From: Methanococcus voltae
GTDB taxonomy: Archaea > AGJL01 > Methanococci > Methanococcales > Methanococcaceae
Direction: 5' to 3'
Assembly (NCBI RefSeq): GCF_024807655.1
Contig: NZ_JANUCR010000002.1
Span: 62,001 to 126,000 of the forward strand
Length of the DNA stretch: 64,000 bases
Shown piece by piece: positions 55,795 through 64,000 of the stretch; position 1 is the first letter of the stretch, and each line of letters begins with the position of its first letter. The notes under the pieces were generated by a model, which had not been told where the DNA came from, made no database searches, and saw nothing but the letters and a program-made list of their open reading frames with translations. Both the position numbers and the translations under genes were made by a program.

Positions 55795-57522
55795 ATGGAA
55801 GAAAATAAAAATAATCGGTTAATTTGTTTGGGTTTAGAAGGAACTGCTGAAAAAACAGGTATTGGAATAATTACGGACGACGGAGAAGTTTTATTTAACA
55901 AAACTATAATATATAAACCTCCTTTACAAGGTATAAATCCCAGGGAAGCTGCCGACCACCACGCAGAAACATTTATAAAGCTTTTAAAAGAGGCATTTAA
56001 TGTTATTGACCCAAAAGACATTGATTTAGTGTCTTTTTCACAAGGTCCGGGTTTAGGTCCAAGTTTAAGAGTTAGTGCCACAGCAGCGAGAGCTTTGGCT
56101 CTTTCATTAAATAAGCCAATAATCGGAGTTAACCACTGTGTGGGGCACGTTGAGATTGGAAAATTAACAACACCCGCAAAAGACCCCTTAACATTATATG
56201 TAAGTGGTGGAAATACTCAAATTTTAGCTTACGTAGGTGATAAATACCGTGTAATCGGTGAAACTCACGATATTGCCATAGGAAATTGTTTAGACCAATT
56301 CGCAAGAAGTTGCGGTTTGCCTCACCCTGGTGGTGTATACATTGAACAAATGGCGAAAAAATCCGAAGCAAAAGATGAAAATTACTTGAAATTACCTTAT
56401 ACTATAAAAGGTATGGATTTATCCCTTTCTGGACTTTTAACTGCGGCAATTAAGAAATCAAAAGAACTCAATAAAACTGATAAATCTAATGAAACTTACA
56501 CTTTAGAAGACGTATGTTATTCTTTGCAAGAAACAGCTTTTGCAATGTTAACAGAAATAACAGAGCGTGCTTTGGCACATGCCAATAAATCTGAAGTAAT
56601 GCTTGTTGGAGGTGTGGCTGCAAATGACCGTTTAAAAGAAATGCTTCAAAAAATGTGTGAAGAGCAAAACGTTGAGTTTTATGTTCCCGAAAAACAGTTT
56701 TGTGGCGATAATGGTGCAATGATAGGCTGGTTAGGTATTTTACAATATAAAAATGGAAAAATTACGAAGATGGGCGATACTAAAATTATGCCAAATTATC
56801 GTGCTGATATGGTAAATGTAAATTGGATTAAACACGATGATTTATCTAAAAATCGAAGAATAATACCTAAAAATTTAATCGGTAAGGGTGCAGAAGCAGA
56901 TATCGAAATTTTGGATTATTTAGGTAATAAATCTATTAAAAAAACAAGGATAGCAAAAACTTACCGAGTAAATAAATTGGATAACCTTATACGACAAAGA
57001 AGAACTGTAAAAGAAGCAAGATTCTTAAACACCGTTAAAAACTTAGAAATTAACACCCCTGTAATTTATGATGTAAATAAAGATGAAAACAGTATTATTA
57101 TGGAATTTATAGAAGGTATGTCTTTAAAAGATTATATTTTAAAACATTATGCTAAAAATTGCTCTAATAATAACAATAATAATACTAAAAACAATTTAAA
57201 AGATTTATTAAATAAAGTTGGAGAATCTATTGCCAAAATGCACAACGAAAATATAATTCATAACGATTTAACAACCTCTAATTTTATGGTTGATACATAT
57301 AACAAGTTATACCTGTTAGATTTTGGATTGGCAAAATATACCGATGTTTTTGAGGATAAAGCGATTGATTTAATCGTGTTGAAGAAAGCATTAGTAAGTA
57401 CCCATTATAAAGAATTTGATGAAATTTGGAATTATATCCTTGAAGGCTACAAAATTTCAAAAGAATATGGCAAAACTTTAAAAATGATTGATAAAGTTGA
57501 AAAGAAGGGTAGATATTTATAA
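55795..57522 (+). CDS. Kae1-Bud32 fusion (KEOPS, t6A tRNA modification)
   Basis: A 575-residue fusion. Residues about 1-325 are Kae1/TsaD with metal histidines H114 and H118 (N-H-C-V-G-H) and the ASKHA motifs Y-V-S-G-G-N-T-Q and A-N-D-R. Residues about 345-575 are the Bud32 kinase/ATPase: G-K-G-A-E-A-D glycine loop, I-H-N-D-L-T-T-S-N (about 489) and L-D-F-G-L (about 508). Together they put threonylcarbamoyl on A37 of ANN-decoding tRNAs. The fusion is typical of methanococci. An Asn-only run interrupts the kinase domain (about residues 459-464). Confidence 0.93.
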   Translation: MEENKNNRLICLGLEGTAEKTGIGIITDDGEVLFNKTIIYKPPLQGINPREAADHHAETFIKLLKEAFNVIDPKDIDLVSFSQGPGLGPSLRVSATAARALALSLNKPIIGVNHCVGHVEIGKLTTPAKDPLTLYVSGGNTQILAYVGDKYRVIGETHDIAIGNCLDQFARSCGLPHPGGVYIEQMAKKSEAKDENYLKLPYTIKGMDLSLSGLLTAAIKKSKELNKTDKSNETYTLEDVCYSLQETAFAMLTEITERALAHANKSEVMLVGGVAANDRLKEMLQKMCEEQNVEFYVPEKQFCGDNGAMIGWLGILQYKNGKITKMGDTKIMPNYRADMVNVNWIKHDDLSKNRRIIPKNLIGKGAEADIEILDYLGNKSIKKTRIAKTYRVNKLDNLIRQRRTVKEARFLNTVKNLEINTPVIYDVNKDENSIIMEFIEGMSLKDYILKHYAKNCSNNNNNNTKNNLKDLLNKVGESIAKMHNENIIHNDLTTSNFMVDTYNKLYLLDFGLAKYTDVFEDKAIDLIVLKKALVSTHYKEFDEIWNYILEGYKISKEYGKTLKMIDKVEKKGRYL

Positions 57523-57658
57523 TTTTTTAGCATAATCTAAATTATTAATACTAACTTGATAATAAAATAATAAAATAATAAAAAATTAATAAAAAATTAA
57601 TAATGAACAAAGTTATGGCAATACTCATTGATTAGTAAAAATTCAAATGGTGAAACTA

Positions 57659-58387
57659 ATGGATATTATACCTGCTGTTGATATGAAAGAAGGCAAATGC
57701 GTGCAGTTAATACAGGGAGACCCTACAAAGAGACATGTGGAATATGATAACCCTGACGAAATAGCTAAAATGTGGGTAGAAAATGGTGCAGAGATGTTGC
57801 ACCTCGTAGATTTAGATGGTGCAATTGACGGAGAACGTGTTAACTTGCCAATGGTTAAAAAAATAATCCAAGAATCAAAAGTACCAGTTCAAATGGGTGG
57901 TGGCATACGAACAATTGAAGATGTGGAAGAATTAGTTAATTTAGGTATCAATAGAGTTATTATTGGTACTGTAGCAGTTCAAAATCCTGATTTTGTGGAG
58001 AAACTTGCAAAAAAAGTAGGTAGTGAGAAAATAATGGTTGCTTTAGATGCAAAGGATGGTAAAGTAGTTATAAAGGGCTGGAAAGAAAAAACAGAATATA
58101 CTCCAGTTCAAATGGGTAAAATACTTGAGGAAAAAGGTGCAGGTAGTATATTGTTTACCAATGTCGATTCCGAAGGTCTTTTAAATGGTATAAACATTAC
58201 TCCTACAAAAGAACTTGTGGATAACCTGAATATTCCAATTATCGCATCAGGTGGGGTTACTACAATTGATGATTTGATTGAATTCAAAAAAATAGGTGTA
58301 TCTGGTGTCGTAGTCGGTTCAGCACTCTATAAAAATAATTTTAAGTTAAATGATGCTATAATTACAGTAAATAACTTTAAACTTTAA
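57659..58387 (+). CDS. hisA: HisA, ProFAR isomerase
   Basis: A 242-residue TIM barrel. The catalytic aspartates lie in I-P-A-V-D-M-K-E-G and A-L-D-A-K-D-G. Phosphate motifs G-G-G-I-R-T and A-S-G-G-V-T also appear. It performs the fourth step of histidine synthesis. GGTGA inside the longer frame opening at 57647 points to ATG 57659. No other his gene is adjacent. Confidence 0.9.
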   Translation: MDIIPAVDMKEGKCVQLIQGDPTKRHVEYDNPDEIAKMWVENGAEMLHLVDLDGAIDGERVNLPMVKKIIQESKVPVQMGGGIRTIEDVEELVNLGINRVIIGTVAVQNPDFVEKLAKKVGSEKIMVALDAKDGKVVIKGWKEKTEYTPVQMGKILEEKGAGSILFTNVDSEGLLNGINITPTKELVDNLNIPIIASGGVTTIDDLIEFKKIGVSGVVVGSALYKNNFKLNDAIITVNNFKL

Positions 58388-58512
58388 TTTAAAATAACTA
58401 TATAAGATAATTAATAGAATAATTACTAAAATATTATATTATCTATTATTATATTATCTATTATATTATTCATTACACTGAATCTAATTAATTTTTTACT
58501 TTTTTATTAATA

Positions 58513-59475
58513 TTATAAGTCAATTCTAACAGTAATCGTACCAAAAGTTCTTTTACTATCTTCAAACAATGCAAAGTCTGTAATAACTCTTTGTATAGCT
58601 GATTTTTCATTAACCATAGTTACGTGGTCAGTAATAACAATTTCTTCAAATTTTTCTTTTTCAATTGCTTTCATCATTTCTTTAATAACTTTAATACTCA
58701 TAATATCTAATAATTTAGTGTCTATAGATATATGGGATAATTCTCCCGTATTACTTTTAACTAATTTTGCAAAAGCGTCCCAATCTCTTGATTTAACTTC
58801 CACATAATCCTCTTTTTCAGAAATTATGTATCCTCTGGCACTCATAAGTATAATTATATTGTCTTTAAGTCTTTCAAGCTTTTTGCCATCGGTATCGTAG
58901 AAATAAAGATTTGTAATATGTTTACAATCTTTTATTTTTGTAGTTTTTTTACTATATATTTCATTAGTCTTTAAAATGTCCGTTTTACTTACAATACCCA
59001 ATATGTTATTTTCATCATCTAATACGATTAATCTACCAACTTTATGTTTTATCATTAACTTTTGAGCAGCCAATGCAGATTCATCGCATTTTATGATTAT
59101 TAAATCTTTTGCTTTAGTCATTATGTCTTTTATTTTATTTTTTCCAAGTATTCCTTTGTTTTCCAAGTCATTAAATGTGACAATTCCGACAAGTTCTTTG
59201 TTAGAATTAACAACGGGATAACCTAAATGTTTATGTTTCCGTATTACGCTGTTTAAAAAGTCTACAGAATCGTTTTCATTAACTGTAACGACTCTTGAGG
59301 ACATTATTTGACTTACACTAAGCTTAGTTAGTATTTTCAAGTCATATAGTTTTATTAAATCACTTTCACTTTCTTGTATAAACTTGTTAATGTAGTTGAA
59401 CAAATATTCTATTGAATCGTGTTCTAAACCTATGTTATATACCCGTTCTATTGTAGATAACTTATTAAAATACAT
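58513..59475 (-). CDS. CBS-domain pair protein with C-terminal domain of unknown type
   Basis: A 320-residue soluble protein. A helical N-terminus (1-48) is followed by two CBS motifs (about 50-175; S-Q-I-M-S-S-R-V-V-T-V and K-D-I-M-T-K), then an unrecognised 145-residue domain ending F-G-T-I-T-V-R-I-D. CBS pairs bind adenosine compounds. It is 351 bp downstream of the sodium symporter gene and on the same strand. GGTGAT precedes the ATG. Confidence 0.72.
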   Translation of the reverse strand: MYFNKLSTIERVYNIGLEHDSIEYLFNYINKFIQESESDLIKLYDLKILTKLSVSQIMSSRVVTVNENDSVDFLNSVIRKHKHLGYPVVNSNKELVGIVTFNDLENKGILGKNKIKDIMTKAKDLIIIKCDESALAAQKLMIKHKVGRLIVLDDENNILGIVSKTDILKTNEIYSKKTTKIKDCKHITNLYFYDTDGKKLERLKDNIIILMSARGYIISEKEDYVEVKSRDWDAFAKLVKSNTGELSHISIDTKLLDIMSIKVIKEMMKAIEKEKFEEIVITDHVTMVNEKSAIQRVITDFALFEDSKRTFGTITVRIDL

Positions 59476-59826
59476 CTAAAATCACCAAAATTTATTAATA
59501 TTCTAAATACCCGTTAATACTATTACGTCTATCTCTAATATCGCCATATTTATTAGAGCTATTGAAAATAAATTTATATATTATACTATATTTATTTATC
59601 TAATTGAATTTAGATAGAATGATAACTATATTCTATATGGTAGAGAAATTTTAAGGTTTAATAAAATCAACATATCAAACTTTTAAATTATAAATTATAA
59701 ATTATAATGTCAAAAAAATAGATAATGATTGCTAAGTAATACTCATTAAGTAATACTCAATAAATAATAAGTAATAACTTAGAAAAAATTATTTTTAAAT
59801 TATTTATATTTTAGATTATTTATATT
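59476..59826. other. 351-bp spacer between the symporter and CBS genes
   Basis: Minus-strand TATA-like box within about 59571-59590, roughly 100 bases before the CBS gene. It also has a few short repeats (TATAAATTATAAATTATAA, AAGTAATACTC-like words near 59735-59760). No gene. Confidence 0.45.
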
Positions 59827-61371
59827 TTAAATTTTTTCTTCTTTTTTTAATACTTCTTTTGCAACGTCTTTAAATCTCTTGTAGTTAAAGCTGTCCCAAT
59901 CTTCGATTTTTTCTTTCCAAGATACTGATGTAAGTATGATTGAACCCAATACCATAGCTGGAATAACGGCAGCACCTAATGCTACGAAAATACTTTCGTA
60001 TCCCCCATATCCAGTTGTGATTAAACTGTACATTTGGAACCCTAAGAACGCTAATAAAGCTAAAGGTGTTATCAATCCTGCAAATACTTTCCATAAAGCT
60101 CCTAATTTAATAGGTGACAATCTGTCCATATATTCAACAAGTTTTTCACCTTTGAATAACCAAATTGCTGCAATAGCTTCTAATACTCCCACTAATGGCA
60201 AGGTTACATTTGAAATGAAGTTATCTACTAAATCTAACCAGTATAATCCTGCCTGAGTTACGAATATTAAACTTCCTAAGATACCTAAAACAGTAACCAT
60301 AAATGAAGTCTTTTTCCTGTTAATTTGGAATTTATCAATAATTGCAGAGGTAACTGATTCCATCAATGATAATGCTGACGAAATACCTGCAATCACGAAG
60401 CAAAGGAAGAATAATATACCAAATTCTCTTCCAAATGGCATCAATGAGATTGCCGTAGGGAATGTGACGAATGCTAATGTAATTGACGCTTGTACAACTT
60501 CAGTAATTGGCACACCTTGTTCGAAAGCCATATAACCTAAAGTTCCAAACACCGCAAAACCCACGATTAATGAATAGAATGAGTTTGATAGAGCCACAAT
60601 AAGTGAACTTTTTGTTAAATCTGTTTTTTCTGGTAAATAACTTGAGTAAGCTATCATAATACCAAACCCTAAACTCAAAGATAAGAAGATTTGACAGAAT
60701 GCGTCAACCCATATTTTTAAGTTAGTTATTTTTGAGAAATCTGGGGTTATGTATAATAATATACCATCTATACCGCCAGGTAATGTAAATCCTCTTATAA
60801 CTAACATAAGAGTCATAATGAATAATAAAGGCATAAATATCTTGTTTGCTCTTTCCAAACCTTTTTTAACACCTGAATTAATGATAACATATGTTACAAC
60901 CCACGCAAGAACAACTGCAACTAATGATAATATCGGGAACGTACCTAAATCAGCAGGTCCACTTGATATTTGTAATATATTGTTAAAGAAGAATCCTCCA
61001 ATATCTGCAGGAATTCCAATAAATAACAGCTGGTAAAGGTATGCAACACCCCATCCGAGAATTGCCATATAATATGTTGTAATTACAAATGCTGTAAATA
61101 CTGAAAGCCATCCTAACCATTCAAATTTGCCACTTATTCTTTTCCAAGCAAGAGGTGCGGAACCTTTTGTGGAATGACCAATAACAAATTCTAACGCTAA
61201 AACTGTAACACCAACAACAAATAAACCGATTATATATGGCAAAAGGAAAGCTCCCCCACCATTTTCATAAGCCATATATGGGAATCTCCATATATTCCCT
61301 AAACCTACCGCAGAACCTATTGCTGCGATTATGAAACCCAAATTAGAGCCCCATTGTTCTCTTGAACTCAC
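59827..61371 (-). CDS. LeuT-type sodium-dependent symporter (GTG start)
   Basis: A 514-residue membrane protein with about 12 helices. The first is the broken helix of neurotransmitter:sodium symporters, with G-L-G-N-I-W-R-F-P-Y-M-A-Y-E-N-G-G-G-A-F. It imports an amino acid or similar solute with Na+. The GTG start follows GAGGAGAT closely. It is flanked on the same strand by two CBS-domain genes. The 585-bp upstream region holds repeated motifs suggesting regulation. Confidence 0.9.
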   Translation of the reverse strand: MSSREQWGSNLGFIIAAIGSAVGLGNIWRFPYMAYENGGGAFLLPYIIGLFVVGVTVLALEFVIGHSTKGSAPLAWKRISGKFEWLGWLSVFTAFVITTYYMAILGWGVAYLYQLLFIGIPADIGGFFFNNILQISSGPADLGTFPILSLVAVVLAWVVTYVIINSGVKKGLERANKIFMPLLFIMTLMLVIRGFTLPGGIDGILLYITPDFSKITNLKIWVDAFCQIFLSLSLGFGIMIAYSSYLPEKTDLTKSSLIVALSNSFYSLIVGFAVFGTLGYMAFEQGVPITEVVQASITLAFVTFPTAISLMPFGREFGILFFLCFVIAGISSALSLMESVTSAIIDKFQINRKKTSFMVTVLGILGSLIFVTQAGLYWLDLVDNFISNVTLPLVGVLEAIAAIWLFKGEKLVEYMDRLSPIKLGALWKVFAGLITPLALLAFLGFQMYSLITTGYGGYESIFVALGAAVIPAMVLGSIILTSVSWKEKIEDWDSFNYKRFKDVAKEVLKKEEKI

Positions 61372-61503
61372 AATATCTCCTCACAATAATATAGTATTTA
61401 AGTTAGTAATAATTATACACAAATATTACAAAGTAGTTAATTAAACATTAAGCAACATTATATGTCAGTATATTTTTTAATTTAATTGTATGTAGTATAT
61501 GCC

Positions 61504-61526
61504 ATATGATATGAGCTATATCATAT
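61504..61526. promoter_or_regulatory. Inverted repeat ATATGATAT / ATATCATAT with 5-bp spacer
   Basis: Perfect 9-bp arms around GAGCT, about 135 bp upstream of the symporter start. This is the size of a dimeric regulator site. TATATGCCA, which overlaps its left edge, recurs near 61598. Confidence 0.5.
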
Positions 61527-61737
61527 TTTTAATTACAAATGTAATTTTTTTCATTATTGATATATTTATATTTCGGTATGTTATTTGTAATCTATGATAT
61601 ATGCCACATATTATATTTCCAATATTTCCCAGATTTGACCAACTGAGACATAACTAAATTGTATATGCGTATATATAAGATATAAGTATTTGAATTAGAG
61701 ATTTTTTGTAAAATATTATACCATAATATGCCCTAAA

Positions 61738-61778
61738 ATGAGTCATAACAATATATAATACTTTATTATGAGTCATAA
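61738..61778. promoter_or_regulatory. Direct repeat ATGAGTCATAA, 30 bp apart
   Basis: Exact copies at 61738-61748 and 61768-61778. The core TGAGTCA is itself near-palindromic. They lie upstream of the minus-strand TATA-like stretch at 61668-61679, where an activator could bind. Confidence 0.5.
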
Positions 61779-61956
61779 TGCTCTAAAACGTAAAATAATC
61801 TAAAAAAATATAAATAATACAAGAATTAATTAATATAAAGAAATTTAAATAATATAAAAGTAGTAAATTGGTAAATTAATATGAAAAAGTTATTAAAATT
61901 TTTAATATTTCTAATTCATCTAATTAACAAATATACTATTGATATTATATTTTAAT

Positions 61957-62367
61957 TTAAATTAATTTGGAAATATATCTAATTATATCTCCATCAGAAA
62001 TGATACCAATTAATTTTCCATCATCGTCAACTACTGGAAGCTGGTTTATGATTTCTGAGGCAGTTCCATTTATATCCATTTTTTGTAATGCTTGTTTTAT
62101 GGTTTCTGAAGGCTTAACAGATATTACATCTTTGGTCATTACTTCTTCAAGGGTAGTTTCTAATGTATATACATCTTTTATTAAGTTATATCCTACATCG
62201 GTTGTTGTAATAATGCCCATCAAAACGTTATCGATATTTACGATAGGTAAACAGCTTACTCTGTTTTTAAGCATATTTTCAAAAGCATCGACTACAGACT
62301 CATTAGTTTTTGCAGATATTACATTTTTAATCATTATTTCTTCAATAGTGCTATTCAATTGCTCCAT
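61957..62367 (-). CDS. Two-CBS-domain protein
   Basis: A 136-residue protein made of two CBS motifs only ([12 protein letters not shown] and [12 protein letters not shown]). It ends [12 protein letters not shown]. Stand-alone CBS pairs sense AMP, ATP, SAM or, in some cases, c-di-AMP. AGGGAT precedes the ATG and a TATA-like box (62396-62407) lies 30 bases upstream. The function is unknown. Confidence 0.8.
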   Translation of the reverse strand: MEQLNSTIEEIMIKNVISAKTNESVVDAFENMLKNRVSCLPIVNIDNVLMGIITTTDVGYNLIKDVYTLETTLEEVMTKDVISVKPSETIKQALQKMDINGTASEIINQLPVVDDDGKLIGIISDGDIIRYISKLI

Positions 62368-62947
62368 ATTATCCCTATTTTCCGTATTATGGCAAATTTA
62401 TAATATTTACCACATATAACTTGACTTTATTCAGATTTATTTAATTTCAATTTCATTTAAAAGTATTTAAACATATTCAAATGTATTTTTGGTAGTTTAA
62501 TTAATTAATAATTAAATACGACTTCATATTAAAATAACATTCATCATTATATCAAAATTCAAATTTATATATGAGACTATTGTTATTAAATAGAAAACTA
62601 TATATACTATAATTTTGTTTTTCGTGATAAAAATACTTGAATATCAAAGAAAACGGTTTAAATTAGGTATTTTTTAATTATACATTTGCAAATCTATTTT
62701 GACCATATATGAAAAAGTATTTAATTAAAAACTTCAAATATATGATAAAATATATGATAAAATAATAATTTAATAGTATATTTTAAAATAATAATAATAA
62801 TACTAAAAATAATATTTCAATAATTGACTAATTAACTAATATTTAATATATAATATTTATATTAGTATCTATATTTAGTATCTAATAATTAATAACTATT
62901 TAAATGATTAAATAAGCTGTATCTTTGATGCGATAAGAAGGATAAGT
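62368..62947. other. 580-bp divergent spacer
   Basis: Between the CBS gene (-) and the DUF1611 gene (+). Apart from the CBS promoter it shows only AT-rich words, including a tandem ATATATGATAAA (62738-62761). No gene frame with a ribosome site. Confidence 0.45.
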
Positions 62948-63994
62948 ATGATAAATGAGCAAGTAAAATTATCACACAATAACAAAGTGGCAGACGGAAT
63001 AAAATTGTTTGGATTTGTAAATATAGTAGACATAGAATTTGATGATTGTAAGGATTTTAGCAATTATAATTCTATTAACTATAAACATAATGATAATGTT
63101 AAAAACAATGATTACACTTGTTTTATTTGGAATAAGGAGATATTGGACGATAATGAATTAAATATTTGGAAAGAAACTATCTCAAACGAAATTAAGAAAG
63201 GAAAAAAAATTGTAAACATGGCAAGATTGCAAAGGATTGAGACTAATTCGGAATTAGTTGCACTTGCAAAAGAGTGTGATGTATCTATAAGAGATACTTC
63301 TGACCCGGAAATTTATAAAAAAGTTGAAGAATATGCTTACGAAGGTTTGAATGGTATAAAACCTAAAGTTTTAACAATAGTGGGTACTGGAAGGCAATCT
63401 GGAAAATTTACAGCTTGCATGACATTAAAAAAAGAATTAAAAAACAAAGGGATTAATTTGGGAGTTTTGGGTACAGAACCGCAATCAATAATTTGTGGTG
63501 CTGATGAGATGGTTATACCTCAACCTATACCGATATGCAATGTAGCACCTACGATATTAGGCGTTATGAAAAAAATAGAAATTGAAAATAATCTCACTGA
63601 AAACGATTTAATGATAGTTTCAGGTCAAACGGGGATTTTTGCAAATCCTTTGGAAGTAGGGACTGGTAGGGGCGGAAGTGTAATAAGTATTGCGCTCCTT
63701 GTAGGCTCAAATCCTGATTATATTTTATTGGCTTCGGATTTATTGGATTTGGATGATATTAAAAAACATATTTCTGCTACAGAACTATTAACGGATAAAA
63801 AAGTGATTGGTATTACCTTAAACTCTAAAAAATTGTTTTATTCACAATCTGATGAAGAAATATCATTAATTCTAAAAAATATATCCACCGAATTAAATTT
63901 ACCGGTATCGGATGTAATTGGAAGAATTAATTTAGATGAACTGGTTAAAAAAATCATAGAATTAACAAATAATAACGATAACACCAATAATTAA
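62948..63994 (+). CDS. DUF1611-family P-loop NTPase
   Basis: A 348-residue protein. The N-terminal domain (about 1-140) includes an Asn-rich stretch. The C-terminal domain has a P-loop-like G-T-G-R-Q-S-G-K-F-T, then G-T-E-P-Q-S and S-G-Q-T-G-I-F-A-N, typical of DUF1611. Relatives in bacteria take part in D-glutamate N-acetylation; no such role is shown for archaea. AGGAT precedes the ATG. It ends just before the window edge. Confidence 0.72.
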   Translation: MINEQVKLSHNNKVADGIKLFGFVNIVDIEFDDCKDFSNYNSINYKHNDNVKNNDYTCFIWNKEILDDNELNIWKETISNEIKKGKKIVNMARLQRIETNSELVALAKECDVSIRDTSDPEIYKKVEEYAYEGLNGIKPKVLTIVGTGRQSGKFTACMTLKKELKNKGINLGVLGTEPQSIICGADEMVIPQPIPICNVAPTILGVMKKIEIENNLTENDLMIVSGQTGIFANPLEVGTGRGGSVISIALLVGSNPDYILLASDLLDLDDIKKHISATELLTDKKVIGITLNSKKLFYSQSDEEISLILKNISTELNLPVSDVIGRINLDELVKKIIELTNNNDNTNN

Positions 63995-64000
63995 AAAATA

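Larger units (their letters stand above)
61372..61956. other. 585-bp regulatory region upstream of the symporter
   Basis: No gene that I can support. It contains a 9-bp inverted repeat (61504-61526), a related word around 61596-61616, a minus-strand TATA-like stretch (61668-61679) and two copies of ATGAGTCATAA exactly 30 bp apart. Confidence 0.5.

Noticed and set aside
61881-61955. A 24-codon hydrophobic frame on the plus strand
   Set aside because: No ribosome site, sits against the convergent CBS gene, and is typical of chance AT-rich frames.

Overview
The window looks like chromosomal DNA of a hydrogenotrophic methanogen of the order Methanococcales, most likely a Methanococcus species close to M. 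voltae (organism name inferred, not searched). The grounds are: very AT-rich DNA; almost every gene preceded by GGTGA or GGAGG ribosome binding sites, with occasional TTG and GTG starts; a complete Eha energy-converting [NiFe] hydrogenase cluster plus ehbA; genes for F430 (cfbB, cfbD), F420 (cofA), coenzyme B/2-oxosuberate (hacA), selenocysteine (pstK) and corrinoids; and archaeal information-processing genes (RfcS, prefoldin alpha, Kae1-Bud32, RNase P Rpp30, archaeal ThrRS). I see no rRNA, tRNA, CRISPR array or insertion sequence.

Layout. 1-6.1 kb: a methyl-transfer-like cluster with the end of an MtaA/MtbA-type methyltransferase, a RACo-type corrinoid activator, a CobW GTPase, an MFS carrier and a second, shortened UroD-family protein. 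6.2-8.6 kb: a possible signalling locus made of a membrane-anchored winged-helix regulator, an exported partner, a triple repeat at their promoter, and a divergent secreted protein packed with N-glycosylation sequons. 9.2-11.0 kb: a ZPR1 protein and an XRE regulator with a palindrome at its predicted transcription start. 11.2-22.5 kb: eha genes A to R on the plus strand (membrane subunits, small and large hydrogenase subunits, three ferredoxin-type proteins with 18 [4Fe-4S] motifs), followed by a CBS protein, a winged-helix protein and, convergently, ehbA.

24.9-35.8 kb: prefoldin alpha, 5'-deoxyadenosine deaminase, PSTK, a phosphatase/NAD kinase fusion, a metal-chelate ABC transporter with a DUF364 neighbour, and TldD. 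35.9-45.8 kb, all minus strand: CofA, MoaB, CbiO, CbiQ, CbiN, CbiM, HacA, the diadenylate cyclase DacZ and CfbB. 46.1-58.4 kb: SpoIIM-like protein, TatD-like hydrolase, Rpp30, DUF211, CfbD, RfcS, an unknown protein, CbiC, ThrRS, Kae1-Bud32 and HisA. 58.5-62.4 kb, minus strand: CBS protein, LeuT-type sodium symporter, CBS protein. The window ends with a DUF1611 NTPase.

Themes. Cobalt and nickel handling recurs: cobalt import, corrinoid synthesis, F430 synthesis, corrinoid activation and a CobW chaperone. Eha supplies low-potential ferredoxin at the expense of an ion gradient. The best candidates for undescribed biology are the methyltransferase/RACo/CobW/MFS cluster, and the membrane regulator with its roughly 30-bp phased operator and sequon-rich secreted neighbour.
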